From Merdiplasma sp905207905 (GTDB taxonomy: Bacteria > Bacillota > Clostridia > Lachnospirales > Lachnospiraceae): DNA of 64,000 nucleotides. The stretch lies in contig CABRXX010000009.1 in NCBI GenBank assembly GCA_902475025.1, positions 1-64,000 on the forward strand, read 5' to 3'. The notes under the pieces are model-generated. The model had not been told where the DNA came from and ran no database searches. It was given only the letters and a program-made list of their open reading frames with translations. Made by a program: the position numbers and the translations under genes. How positions within the stretch are numbered: the stretch's first letter is position 1; every line of letters begins with the position of its first letter. Below, one piece after another: positions 16,831 through 25,256 of this stretch.

Positions 16831-18051
16831 ATGTTAAAGAGAGTAGTGGCAGCAGCACTTGCTGCAAATATGTTGTTGGCGTTACCAGTTTGTGCAGCAG
16901 AATGGGGTGGCTCGGATCTTGATCCCTTGAAAATTGGTATGATTACACAGCTTACTGGACCCAATTCTTTTGGAGGATATGAGTACAAGCAAGGTGCGGA
17001 GTTGGCATTGGAACACTGGGGCGGAGAGATTAATGGTCGTAAGATAGAATTAGTTTTTGCAGATGGTCCCACTCAAGATGCGGTTATTTCGGAATTTGAG
17101 CGGCTCTATGACGATGGCATTCGTTATTTTATTTCCGGCTATGGTTGTATAGCAGACCGGAGTATTGCAGCTATGGTAGATGAAATGGAGTGCATGTATA
17201 TGTCGTTGGCCTGGGATGCTGACTTGCTTCAGGGACCAAGTGACTTTTTCTTCCGTGGCGGTGCGAATGTCACTGCATTTGGAAGAGAGACAATGAAGGC
17301 TGCAATTGATCTTGCCGATCAGTATCTTGGTATTCCAGCAGACGAACTGAAAGTGGCTCTGGTTTACACAACACGATTAAATCATGTAGCAGATCCAATC
17401 AAAGCATGTGCAGAAGAAATGGGAGTTGATATTGTTTATGATGGAGGGTATCCGCCTGAGACAACCGAGTTTACATCTATCGTTACCACTTTGATGAATA
17501 CAGAATATAATGTGCTTATTCCGATACAAGGAGCGGCAGACGGTGCTCCCTTCCAGAAGAAGATGGCAGAGTTAAAGTATACACCGCCTCTTACAGTAGC
17601 AGCAGGCTGCTATTATGATACGCCTAACTTTGCTGACTTAGGCGATGAAATTACAGATGGCGTATTATCTCTGTCTTATACAACACCTTCTATCTCGGAA
17701 GATGCTGCTCCTGGCATTACAAAAATGAGTGAGGACTATGAAGCGAAGCACGGATGGAAACCGTTGGCTCATGCATTGCAGGCATATGGAGGCATGGAGA
17801 TTTATTTCAAAGTTCTTGAGTCCTTAGATCCAGCTACATGGGATGACCCGAAAATTGTAGCAGATGCTATGAAAGAGTTTAAAGCAGATTATGGTGAGTT
17901 GGTTTGGTATTGGGGGATTGATTTTGACGAATTGAATGATAACAAGAAGGCAGAACAGTACATTATCAACCAGTGGGTCGGCGGTGAACTCAACTGTGTA
18001 TATCCTGATTTCCTTGCGACTAGCGAAGCGGTTGTTCCTTGGACAAAGTGA
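16831..18051 (+). CDS. Branched-chain amino-acid-type ABC transporter binding protein (LivK-like, Peripla_BP_6)
   Basis: Secreted binding protein of 406 residues. A signal peptide ends at about PVCAAEW. The mature part opens with LKIGMITQLTGPNSFGGYEYKQGAELALEHWGG, quoted as separate landmarks LKIGMITQLTG and GAELALEHWGG, which are typical of the type-I LivJ/LivK fold. The start at 16831 follows AAGGAGGG; a longer open frame upstream overlaps the leader hairpin. A stem-loop follows the gene. The ligand class is wide (amino acids, amides, urea, aromatic acids), so leucine uptake should not be assumed. Confidence 0.92.
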   Translation: MLKRVVAAALAANMLLALPVCAAEWGGSDLDPLKIGMITQLTGPNSFGGYEYKQGAELALEHWGGEINGRKIELVFADGPTQDAVISEFERLYDDGIRYFISGYGCIADRSIAAMVDEMECMYMSLAWDADLLQGPSDFFFRGGANVTAFGRETMKAAIDLADQYLGIPADELKVALVYTTRLNHVADPIKACAEEMGVDIVYDGGYPPETTEFTSIVTTLMNTEYNVLIPIQGAADGAPFQKKMAELKYTPPLTVAAGCYYDTPNFADLGDEITDGVLSLSYTTPSISEDAAPGITKMSEDYEAKHGWKPLAHALQAYGGMEIYFKVLESLDPATWDDPKIVADAMKEFKADYGELVWYWGIDFDELNDNKKAEQYIINQWVGGELNCVYPDFLATSEAVVPWTK

Positions 18052-18086
18052 TTACAATAAATGTTCAAATAGTTAATTTTTATAGG

Positions 18087-18121
18087 AGCAGGGTGGACAA
18101 TCTCCCGTTGTTCACCCTGCT
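18087..18121 (+). promoter_or_regulatory. Stem-loop between binding-protein and permease genes
   Basis: Arms 18087-18100 and 18108-18121 form a 14-bp stem (one G-U pair) with a 7-base loop and no T-run. As in many binding-protein-dependent importers, it probably stabilises the upstream transcript so that the binding protein outnumbers the membrane parts. Confidence 0.6.
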
Positions 18122-18144
18122 GTGTTGAGAGAGGAGAAATTCTA

Positions 18145-19020
18145 GTGACTTTGACTGCGATTATTAGCTATATTATAAATGGAATTCTCATGGGAGGACT
18201 CTATGGTTTGACTTCTGCTGCCTGGAGCTTCCAGTGTGGTGCTTTAAAGTTTGCAAATTTTGCCTATGGCGCATGTATTATGTTTACTATGTATTTAACT
18301 TATTGGCCCATTGCTATGTGGGGATGGCCGATACCGCTTACTTTGTTATTTGTTTTAGTATTTAACGTTGTATTAGGATGGGTTATGAGAAAAACGGTTT
18401 TGCGTCCTAATAATCGTAATACACAGATCTTGTGTACCATGGGTTTGCAGTTAATTATTGTTAATTTGGCTAATTTCTTTTTCACAAGTTATCCACGTGA
18501 TTTTGGCCTTTTGGAGAAAAGATTTTATTTTACGGAAAATATTAGTATTGGGCTGACACAGCTTTTTTGTTTTATTTTATCCGGTGCAATTTTAATAGGA
18601 TTTCAGCTGTTTTTGAGTAAGACTTGGACAGGACGTGCCATTAGAGCTGTGGTTCAAAACCGTGACGTAGCATCTTTGATGGGAGTTCGGAGTGAGCGTA
18701 TTTTAGATTTGGCGTTTTCCATCAGCTACGTTATGATAGCTATTGCTGGCATCATGCTGATGACTATGTTTACTGTTGAACCCAATTTCGGGACTACCTG
18801 GCAGTCTTATGCGTTTATTATTTGCATTTCTGCTGGAATAGGAAATCTGTATGGTGCATTTCTTAGCGGATTGATCATTGGCGTAGTATCTTCGTTGATT
18901 AAAGGTATTATTGGTCCCTTTTACCATGATCCGATTTTATATGCTATGTTTGTTATTATATTGCTGCTGCGTCCTTATGGTATTTTTAATAAGGCGGAAA
19001 ATGTAGCGCGCACTATTTAA
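18145..19020 (+). CDS. Branched-chain-type ABC transporter permease LivH
   Basis: An integral membrane permease of 291 residues. The family landmarks are the N-terminal INGILMGGLYGLTSAAWS, NRDVASLMGVRSERILDLAF (the cytoplasmic EAA-like loop) and the C-terminal GPFYHDPILYAMFVIILLLRPYGIF (given in parts: ILYAMFVIILLLRPYGIF). The start is GTG at 18145 behind GAGAGGAG. It is followed after 16 bases by the LivM homologue. Two unlike permeases plus two ATPases is the standard arrangement. Confidence 0.92.
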   Translation: MTLTAIISYIINGILMGGLYGLTSAAWSFQCGALKFANFAYGACIMFTMYLTYWPIAMWGWPIPLTLLFVLVFNVVLGWVMRKTVLRPNNRNTQILCTMGLQLIIVNLANFFFTSYPRDFGLLEKRFYFTENISIGLTQLFCFILSGAILIGFQLFLSKTWTGRAIRAVVQNRDVASLMGVRSERILDLAFSISYVMIAIAGIMLMTMFTVEPNFGTTWQSYAFIICISAGIGNLYGAFLSGLIIGVVSSLIKGIIGPFYHDPILYAMFVIILLLRPYGIFNKAENVARTI

Positions 19021-19036
19021 GGGGGAGGGAGAGAAG

Positions 19037-20026
19037 ATGCAATCTTTGAAATTGACAAAACAAAAAAGTATTTATTTGATTGTGATGTTAGCTGTGGCTG
19101 CATTGATTATTTACCTTCCTATCGGTGGCAGTCGGCGTAATATAAATATTGGAATTTTGGTATTTATTTATATTGCTTTAGGGCAGTCATGGAATTTGCT
19201 TTCCGGCATGTCTGGTTTGTTTTCTATTGCGCATGCGTTGTTTTATGGTATAGGGGCTTATGGAATGTCTTTGATGCTGGCACGGGCAGGTTCAAATCCG
19301 CTGGTGGGATTATTAGTAGGCATTGCAGCGAATTTAGTTGTGGCCCTTATTGTAGGACTAGTTGGATCTAAATTATCTGGATTATATTTTACGATGGCTT
19401 TAATTGGCATTCATTCTATTTTTTATACATTAGCAGGACAGCTTACGATCACTGGTGGTTGGCTGGGAATTTCTCTTCCGAGAGAGTGGCAGCTTACTCG
19501 TAAAGAACTCTATGTATTGGGTTTGTGTATGGCTGTATTAATGACTGTAATATTTCAGGTAATACGTTCTAGTCGAGTGGGAACAATGTTTGTAGCCTTG
19601 AAAGAAAATCCACAATTGGCAGCATCTTTAGGAGTGAATATTCGCGGATGGCGTATTTTAGCAGTGCTAATCAGTGCTACTATGGCATCAATAGTTGGTA
19701 GTTTTTACGCTATTTATATGATGGCACATAATGCAGAAGTCTTTAATGGAACAGTATCATTGCGTATTATGATGGTATGTATGGTAGGCGGCGTAGGCCA
19801 TATATTTGGACCCTGGGTAGGAGCTATTCTTATCATCATGGATGAATATATCAGAGGTGCAATGCCCACCGAGTTTGCCTCTCTTTCAGTGGTAATTTAT
19901 GCGTTGGTATTGATTGTTATGGCACTGCTTCGCCCACAGGGAATTATGGGAAGCAAAATTTTCCAGCCTAAAGAAATTGATGTGCGTAGTATAGAAAATC
20001 AGGATGCCAAGGCAGATGCTGAGTAA
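19037..20026 (+). CDS. Branched-chain-type ABC transporter permease LivM
   Basis: Second permease subunit, 329 residues, with about ten hydrophobic segments. Landmarks are LGQSWNLLSGMSGLFSIAHALFYGIGAY (in parts: NLLSGMSGLFSIAHALF), LKENPQLAASLGVNIRGWRI, which is the ATPase-contact loop, and GGVGHIFGPWVGAILI. The start follows GGGGGAGGGAGAG. It overlaps neither neighbour and is spaced tightly in the operon. The substrate is unknown. Confidence 0.92.
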   Translation: MQSLKLTKQKSIYLIVMLAVAALIIYLPIGGSRRNINIGILVFIYIALGQSWNLLSGMSGLFSIAHALFYGIGAYGMSLMLARAGSNPLVGLLVGIAANLVVALIVGLVGSKLSGLYFTMALIGIHSIFYTLAGQLTITGGWLGISLPREWQLTRKELYVLGLCMAVLMTVIFQVIRSSRVGTMFVALKENPQLAASLGVNIRGWRILAVLISATMASIVGSFYAIYMMAHNAEVFNGTVSLRIMMVCMVGGVGHIFGPWVGAILIIMDEYIRGAMPTEFASLSVVIYALVLIVMALLRPQGIMGSKIFQPKEIDVRSIENQDAKADAE

Positions 20027-20037
20027 GGAGGGATAAG

Positions 20038-20769
20038 ATGTTTTTAAGGGCGGAGGATGTAACGATCACCTTCGGTGGAGTTAATGCAAATAAAAATGTT
20101 AATGTGAACTTTGAAAAAGGCCAGATTGTCGGTCTTATCGGACCAAATGGAGCAGGGAAATCTACTTTTTTTAAAGCTGTTATAGGTTTTAACAGAGTGG
20201 CTAGCGGTCATATTTATTTTAAAGATGAAGAAATTACAAATCAGGATCCATATAAAATCTGCCGAAAGGGAATTTCCACCACTTTCCAAAAAGCACAGGC
20301 GTTTCCAGACATGACATTGGAAGAATCGGTAAGAGTAGGAGCCTATTGTAAGATTAAAAACAAAAAAGAGGCCATTGCAAAGGCTCAAGAAATGATTGAT
20401 TTTGTTGGTCTTACGGGGAAAGAAAAAGCTAAGATTTCAAAGCTAAATATGTATGATCGAAAAAAAGCAGAATTGGCAGCAGCTTTGGCAACTCAGCCGG
20501 AATTATTATTATTGGATGAACTTTTTGCGGGGTTAGTGCCAAGTGAAGTAGAGCTGATTCTTAAGTATGTAAAGAAGGTTTCAAAAGAACTTGGTATTAC
20601 ATTGCTTATTGTGGAACATGTGCTGCGCGTGGTTATGAGTTTATGCGATAAAGTGTTTGTTTTGGAGAATGGCCAGATTATTGCAAATGGCTCTCCAGAA
20701 GAGGTAGCAAATAATCCAAAAGTTATTAAAGCATATTTGGGAGGTGACAGTAATGTTGCTGCAGGTTAA
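20038..20769 (+). CDS. Branched-chain-type ABC transporter ATPase LivG
   Basis: A single-domain ATPase of 243 residues with Walker A GPNGAGKST, the Q-loop region KGISTTFQKAQAFPDMT, Walker B LLLLDELFAGLVP and the switch His in IVEHVL. Two features are unusual: the signature reads LNMYDRKKAELAAAL instead of LSYGQQR-like, and Walker B is followed by LFAG rather than PAAG. Its stop overlaps the next gene's start. It should pair with the LivF homologue. Confidence 0.9.
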   Translation: MFLRAEDVTITFGGVNANKNVNVNFEKGQIVGLIGPNGAGKSTFFKAVIGFNRVASGHIYFKDEEITNQDPYKICRKGISTTFQKAQAFPDMTLEESVRVGAYCKIKNKKEAIAKAQEMIDFVGLTGKEKAKISKLNMYDRKKAELAAALATQPELLLLDELFAGLVPSEVELILKYVKKVSKELGITLLIVEHVLRVVMSLCDKVFVLENGQIIANGSPEEVANNPKVIKAYLGGDSNVAAG

Positions 20770-21463
20770 GAATCTTAATGTTGTATTGGGTGGATTGCAA
20801 ATTTTGCAGGGGGTCAACTTTCATGTTAATGAAGGTGAGCTTGTAGTGGTCGTTGGATCTAATGGTGCAGGAAAATCTACTACATTACGCTCTATCTGTG
20901 GCATGAATCCGATTGTGAGCGGAACTGTTGTTTTTGATGGAAAAGATATTACAGGCATTAGCTCTTATGAGTGTGCTGAAATGGGATTGTGCATGGTTCC
21001 GGAAGGACGGCAGCTGTTTCCGGAAATTTCAGTAAGAGAGAATCTTTTAATGGGTGCATATCATTATCGGAAAAATAAGAAACGTGTCATGGAAAATTTG
21101 GAAAAATGCTATGAAATGTTTCCAGTGCTTAAGAAGTATGAAAACCGTATTTCCAGTACATTTTCCGGCGGAGAGCAGCAGATGATTTCTATTGCCAGAG
21201 GACTTATGAGCGAGCCTAAAATTATGATGATTGATGAGATGTCCCTGGGATTAGCACCTTTGATTATTGAGCAGCTATTCAGAACTATTAAAGATTTGAA
21301 TAAGACGGGTATGAGTATCCTGCTTATTGAACAGAATGCCCGTCAGGCGTTAGCGATCGCTGATCGCGCGTATGTAATGGAGAATGGTACTGTTACAATG
21401 GAGGGTACAGGTCAGGAATTATTAAATAACGAACAAGTAAAGACAGCATATCTTGGTTTTTGA
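20753..21463 (+). CDS. Branched-chain-type ABC transporter ATPase LivF
   Basis: Second ATPase, 236 residues from the ATG at 20753, which sits behind GGGAGGTG inside the end of livG; an in-frame GTG at 20744 is the less likely start. It has Walker A GSNGAGKST, a canonical signature FSGGEQQMISIARGL and Walker B IMMIDEMSLGLAP. It lies 17 codons inside the overlap with LivG only by a few bases, indicating translational coupling. It completes a five-part importer. Confidence 0.92.
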   Translation: MLLQVKNLNVVLGGLQILQGVNFHVNEGELVVVVGSNGAGKSTTLRSICGMNPIVSGTVVFDGKDITGISSYECAEMGLCMVPEGRQLFPEISVRENLLMGAYHYRKNKKRVMENLEKCYEMFPVLKKYENRISSTFSGGEQQMISIARGLMSEPKIMMIDEMSLGLAPLIIEQLFRTIKDLNKTGMSILLIEQNARQALAIADRAYVMENGTVTMEGTGQELLNNEQVKTAYLGF

Positions 21464-21513
21464 TTGTTTGTATAGCTGAATCATATAGGCGAAAAAAGAT
21501 GGAGGGAAAATTT

Positions 21514-22569
21514 ATGCAGCACGAGATTACAAAAGAGCATCCTCTTTTGAATAAAAACGGTCATTTAATTGAGGCAGGCTGGTCAAGAGAGTACTTGTTG
21601 GAGTACAATCGCGATGCAATTCAGGTCCCTGAAACAGAAATGAAAGAATGGGAGTATTATCTGATTTTAAATAAAGATTACGGTTTGGGCTTATCTATGG
21701 CGAATGTGGGTTCCTGTTCTCGGTTAACCGTTCAGTTTATGGATTATGTGAATAAAAAGTATGTTTGTGAATCGGACATTTTGATGAAGCAAGGTTCAGA
21801 AGGAATGTTTATGCCTCGGGATGTATTTACGACTACTGCTTACAAGACAGATCGCGCTTTTGGCATTTATGATAAACAGGGTGATAGCTGCCATATCGTA
21901 ATAGACTTTAAAGATTTAACACCAGGAAATGATTTCAAAGCTGATATTAAAGTAATAACGCCAAATACAGAAAAAACAGTTATGGTTATTCCCTACAAGT
22001 CAGATCCTAATTTATTTTATTACAATTACAAAGTTAACAATATGATAACAGAGGGAATGATGGAGTACGCGGGGAAAACCTATACGTTTACCAAGGAGAA
22101 TTCAACGGGTACAAATGATTGGGGCCGAGGGATTTGGGAACATGTGAATGAATGGTATTGGGGATCATTAAGTACGACTATTAATGGTAAGCCCTTTGGA
22201 TTTAATATAGGACATGGTTTTGGAGATACCTCTTATGCAACAGAAAATATCATTTTTTATGATGGAAAAGCAAATAAGATTGATCAGTTAACCTTCCAGA
22301 TACCAGGTGATGTTATAGGGGATTTGAAACTTGTACTGCCTGATGAGAGTTATATGAAGAACTGGAAATTTGTAACAAATGATGGAAGATTGGATATGGA
22401 TTTTGTTCCAGTGATGGATCGCCAATCCAGATTGAAAGTGGGAGATTATGCCAGTGGCCAGCATCAGGTATTTGGGTTGTTCTCAGGAAAGGCTGTCTTA
22501 GATGACGGAACAGAGATTGAGTTTAAGGATGAATTTGGATTTGCAGAAAAAGTAAATAATGTTTGGTAA
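21514..22569 (+). CDS. DUF2804 protein, paralogue 1
   Basis: A 351-residue protein of the DUF2804 family, function unknown to me. Landmarks are LIEAGWSREYLLEYNRD near the N-terminus, NDWGRGIWEHVNEWYWGS, FGFNIGHGFGD, ATENIIFYDG, and a C-terminal HQVFGLFSGKAVLDDGT. It has no signal peptide and no clear membrane segment, so it is probably cytoplasmic. The start at 21514 follows GGAGGG; the open frame upstream is rejected. It lies 50 bases after LivF and is followed by a paralogue, so it is likely to handle the compound imported by the transporter (inference). Confidence 0.85.
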   Translation: MQHEITKEHPLLNKNGHLIEAGWSREYLLEYNRDAIQVPETEMKEWEYYLILNKDYGLGLSMANVGSCSRLTVQFMDYVNKKYVCESDILMKQGSEGMFMPRDVFTTTAYKTDRAFGIYDKQGDSCHIVIDFKDLTPGNDFKADIKVITPNTEKTVMVIPYKSDPNLFYYNYKVNNMITEGMMEYAGKTYTFTKENSTGTNDWGRGIWEHVNEWYWGSLSTTINGKPFGFNIGHGFGDTSYATENIIFYDGKANKIDQLTFQIPGDVIGDLKLVLPDESYMKNWKFVTNDGRLDMDFVPVMDRQSRLKVGDYASGQHQVFGLFSGKAVLDDGTEIEFKDEFGFAEKVNNVW

Positions 22570-22580
22570 AAGAATATTAT

Positions 22581-22608
22581 GCAGCGCTGCTCTTATGGGC
22601 GGTGCTGC
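22581..22608 (+). promoter_or_regulatory. Stem-loop between the two DUF2804 genes
   Basis: A 12-bp stem with G-U pairs (22581-22592 with 22597-22608) and a TTAT loop, not followed by a T-run. It probably tunes transcript stability within the operon. Confidence 0.45.
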
Positions 22609-22667
22609 AGCTATATAAGGATAATTTTACTCATGGATGAAGCCGGTTATTTTTAAGGAGGGGTAGT

Positions 22668-23690
22668 ATGCAGAATGAAATTAAAAACTTTCAAAAAATT
22701 TTTAATGAAAATGGAGAATTATTGAATCCTGGATGGGCGCGAAAAATGTATTTCCAATATAATCCGGAGGATATGAAGGTGCAACGCAGTCGGGCAAAAG
22801 AATGGGATTATTATTTTATTGGGAATGAAGATATAGGCGTTGCTGTCACGATCAATGATTTTGGAGTTTTCGGAATGTTTACTGCCAGCCTGTTGAATTT
22901 TAAGGAACAGTACAGTGTAACAGAAAGTGTTTATGGTGCAGGAAATCTTGACCAACCTAAGGACGATGAAGGGACTTGCTATTTTCGCTCTGAAAAGGCT
23001 GAAGCTATTTTTATCCGTAAAGAGGGGAAACATATTATCAAAGCAAATATGAAGGACTTCCAGGACGGAAAGGATTATCAGTTGGATCTGGTATTAACGG
23101 TACCGGAGACGGAACGTATGGTAATTGTTACTCCGTTTTCAGACGGAAAAGAATATTTTTATTTTAATGAGAAACTAAACTGTATGAGAGCCAGTGGAAG
23201 CATCCGGATAGGCGATTTTGTACATACCTTTGCATCAGAAAAGGATTTTGCAGTGCTGGATTTTGGAAGAGGAATATGGCCAAATGAGAATCGATGGTTT
23301 TGGGGCAGTGCCAGCGGCGAACTTGAGGGAAAAAATTTCGGATTTAATATTGGTTACGGTTTTGGAGATCTTTCCCGTGCAACAGAGAATATGATTTTTT
23401 ATGACGGAATAGCTCATAAATTTGATGAGATTGTTTTTCATATTCCGGAAGAGGGATATGACTGTGCACCCTGGCATATGGTATCAAATGACGGACGTTT
23501 TGATATGGAGTTTGTTCCTGTCTTGGATCGTTCTACGCTCTGTGATCTTTCCAAAGGTGGATCGCTTCAGCATCAGGTTTTTGGAAAGTTTTATGGAACG
23601 TGTGTGTTGGATGATGGAACGGTATTGGAAGTGAAAGACTTTTTTGGTTTTGCAGAAGATGTAAGAAATAATTGGGGCGTTAGAGGGTAA
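22668..23690 (+). CDS. DUF2804 protein, paralogue 2
   Basis: A 340-residue protein clearly homologous to the gene before it: shared blocks include a WARKMYFQYNPED-like N-terminus, FGRGIWPNENRWFWGS, FGFNIGYGFGD, ATENMIFYDG, NDGRFDMEFVPVLDR and QHQVFGKFYGTCVLDDGT. The conserved Gly/Trp-rich core and the HQVFG...DDGT ending suggest a beta-rich calycin-like fold, which is a guess. The start follows AAGGAGGGG. Tandem, diverged copies point to a heterodimer or to two related substrates. An alcohol dehydrogenase gene begins 15 bases downstream. Confidence 0.85.
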   Translation: MQNEIKNFQKIFNENGELLNPGWARKMYFQYNPEDMKVQRSRAKEWDYYFIGNEDIGVAVTINDFGVFGMFTASLLNFKEQYSVTESVYGAGNLDQPKDDEGTCYFRSEKAEAIFIRKEGKHIIKANMKDFQDGKDYQLDLVLTVPETERMVIVTPFSDGKEYFYFNEKLNCMRASGSIRIGDFVHTFASEKDFAVLDFGRGIWPNENRWFWGSASGELEGKNFGFNIGYGFGDLSRATENMIFYDGIAHKFDEIVFHIPEEGYDCAPWHMVSNDGRFDMEFVPVLDRSTLCDLSKGGSLQHQVFGKFYGTCVLDDGTVLEVKDFFGFAEDVRNNWGVRG

Positions 23691-23704
23691 AGGAGAAGAG
23701 AAAA

Positions 23705-24877
23705 ATGCAAGTAATGAAATTTGGCGGAGATGCAATTGTTTCAGGGAGAGATTCGCTTGATTATATTGAAGGGATACAGTGCAAGGCGGCAATGATAGTA
23801 ACTAGTGGACCTTATGCAGAGCAGAGCGGCCAACTGGCGCGAGTTACGGAACATTTAGAGAAGATTGGAGCAAAATACTGTTGTTTCGATCAGGTGGAGC
23901 CGAATCCAGAATTTGATAGCATATTAAAAGGAGCAGAAAAGGCAGAGGCGTTTCAGCCGGATTGGATTATTGGATTGGGCGGAGGTTCAGCTTTGGATGC
24001 GGCAAAAGGTATCTGGGCATTTTATGAAAATCCGCAGCTTAAGGGGCTGGAAATGGATCGCTTGAGGGAAAAGGGCATTATTAAGAATTTAAGAGTAAAG
24101 GCTCATCTTATGTGTATTCCGACTACAAGTGGAACCGGAAGTGAAGCAACTGCTTCTGTAGTACTTTCAGATAGTAAGAAAAATAGAAAATTTTCTTTTG
24201 CAGACGTACGTCTGATACCGGATGTTGCAATCCTTCCTCCGGAAATGACCAGTAGTATGAATGGAAGCCTGACTGCCAACACTGGGGTGGACGCTCTTAC
24301 TCATGCGATTGAAGCGTATGTGTCAAATAATGCTACCGATTTTACAGATGCGCTGGCCGAGAAGGCGGTTCAGATGATTTTTCAGTATCTGCCGTTAGCC
24401 TACTTGGAGCCGGGTAATTTAGAGTATCGTGAGAAAATGCAAAATGCGTCCTGTATTGCAGGAATGGCATTTGCTTCGGCGGGGTTGGGAATTGTACATA
24501 CGATTGCTCACGCTTTTGGCGGATTTTTTCATGTATCTCATGGATTGGCCAATGCAGTAACGCTTCCTTATATACTGGAATATAATAAGTCATGTGACCG
24601 GGCGAGCAGAAAATATCAGCGGCTGGAGGAGTTGTGCGGTTTTGGAGACTTGAGAGAGGCTGTTTTAAAATTGCGTAAAACGGTAAATATTCCGAACACA
24701 ATGAAGGAAGTTGTAAATAAAGATGATGTTTTCGAAAAAGATATACCGGCAATGCTAATTCATGCCTTTCAGGATCGCTGTACACCGTATAATCCCATTC
24801 AGCCGTCAGAAAAAGATATGGAGCGATTAATGAAAATAGTTTATTATGGTGAAGAAGAAAAAATTAGAAAGCTGTAA
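23705..24877 (+). CDS. Iron-containing alcohol dehydrogenase
   Basis: A group III (Fe-ADH) oxidoreductase of 390 residues that uses NAD(P) and a divalent metal. The nucleotide motif is GLGGGSALDAAK (about residues 90-101). IPTTSGTGSEATA follows, and the metal ligands lie in NTGVDALTHAIEAY, VHTIAHAFGG and HVSHGLANA. The first 40 residues are shorter than in classical butanol dehydrogenases. It ends the liv-DUF2804 operon before a terminator. It would oxidise an alcohol or reduce an aldehyde or ketone arising from the imported compound, but the substrate is not identifiable. Confidence 0.92.
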   Translation: MQVMKFGGDAIVSGRDSLDYIEGIQCKAAMIVTSGPYAEQSGQLARVTEHLEKIGAKYCCFDQVEPNPEFDSILKGAEKAEAFQPDWIIGLGGGSALDAAKGIWAFYENPQLKGLEMDRLREKGIIKNLRVKAHLMCIPTTSGTGSEATASVVLSDSKKNRKFSFADVRLIPDVAILPPEMTSSMNGSLTANTGVDALTHAIEAYVSNNATDFTDALAEKAVQMIFQYLPLAYLEPGNLEYREKMQNASCIAGMAFASAGLGIVHTIAHAFGGFFHVSHGLANAVTLPYILEYNKSCDRASRKYQRLEELCGFGDLREAVLKLRKTVNIPNTMKEVVNKDDVFEKDIPAMLIHAFQDRCTPYNPIQPSEKDMERLMKIVYYGEEEKIRKL

Positions 24878-24944
24878 GAACGGATTTTGAGGCTACTAAT
24901 TTTTAAGATGCAAGGGAATCAAATTGCATATGAAAATGCATACC

Positions 24945-24989
24945 ATCAGCATACAAGAAAAATCGTTATGTCCTTGTATGCTGATTTTG
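24945..24989 (+). terminator. Intrinsic terminator after the iron alcohol dehydrogenase
   Basis: ATCAGCATACAAG (24945-24957) pairs exactly with CTTGTATGCTGAT (24973-24985), followed by TTTTG. It closes the preceding operon. The rest of the 379-base gap (24878-25256) carries two operator-like palindromes and a promoter, listed next, in a very A-rich background. Confidence 0.75.
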
Positions 24990-25000
24990 TATACGAATAT

Positions 25001-25012
25001 AGAACCGGTTCT
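25001..25012. promoter_or_regulatory. Upstream LacI-type operator AGAACCGGTTCT
   Basis: A perfect 12-bp palindrome sharing the AACCGGTT core with the site at the promoter 160 bases downstream. LacI-family regulators typically bind such CG-centred palindromes, and paired sites allow looping. The LacI-family gene at 29879-30880 is the natural candidate. Confidence 0.65.
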
Positions 25013-25127
25013 TTATTTAAATTAAGAAACTATTAGAAAAAATAGAAATAGAATAGAAATACTATACAAAAAAGAGTCCTGAAATTTGTGCAAAATAGAA
25101 GAAAAAACGAAAAAAATACAAAAAAGA

Positions 25128-25156
25128 TTGACAAAATTGGTGGATTATACTATATA
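25128..25156 (+). promoter_or_regulatory. Sigma-A promoter of the ketohexose operon
   Basis: A perfect -35 TTGACA (25128-25133), a 17-base spacer and -10 TATATA (25151-25156) predict a start near 25163, inside the downstream operator. The binding-protein gene starts about 95 bases later behind AAGGAGG. Confidence 0.8.
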
Positions 25157-25160
25157 TTAG

Positions 25161-25180
25161 ATATGGAACCGGTTACATAT
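25161..25180. promoter_or_regulatory. Promoter-proximal LacI-type operator
   Basis: ATATG-x-AACCGGTT-x-CATAT is symmetrical over 20 bp with one mismatched pair and overlaps the predicted transcription start. Occupancy would block initiation. It shares its core with the palindrome at 25001. Confidence 0.75.
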
Positions 25181-25256
25181 AGGGGCCGCGTTTCAGAAAG
25201 ATTTAGGGGGACCGCAGAAGGAGCGGTACTATTTTACTTTTAAGGAGGTATTTCAA

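Noticed and set aside
24342..24785. 147-residue minus-strand frame within the alcohol dehydrogenase
   Set aside because: A shadow of a well-supported gene, with no ribosome site or recognisable motifs. Other long opposite-strand frames, such as those over cbiD, cbiE and cobD, were rejected for the same reason.
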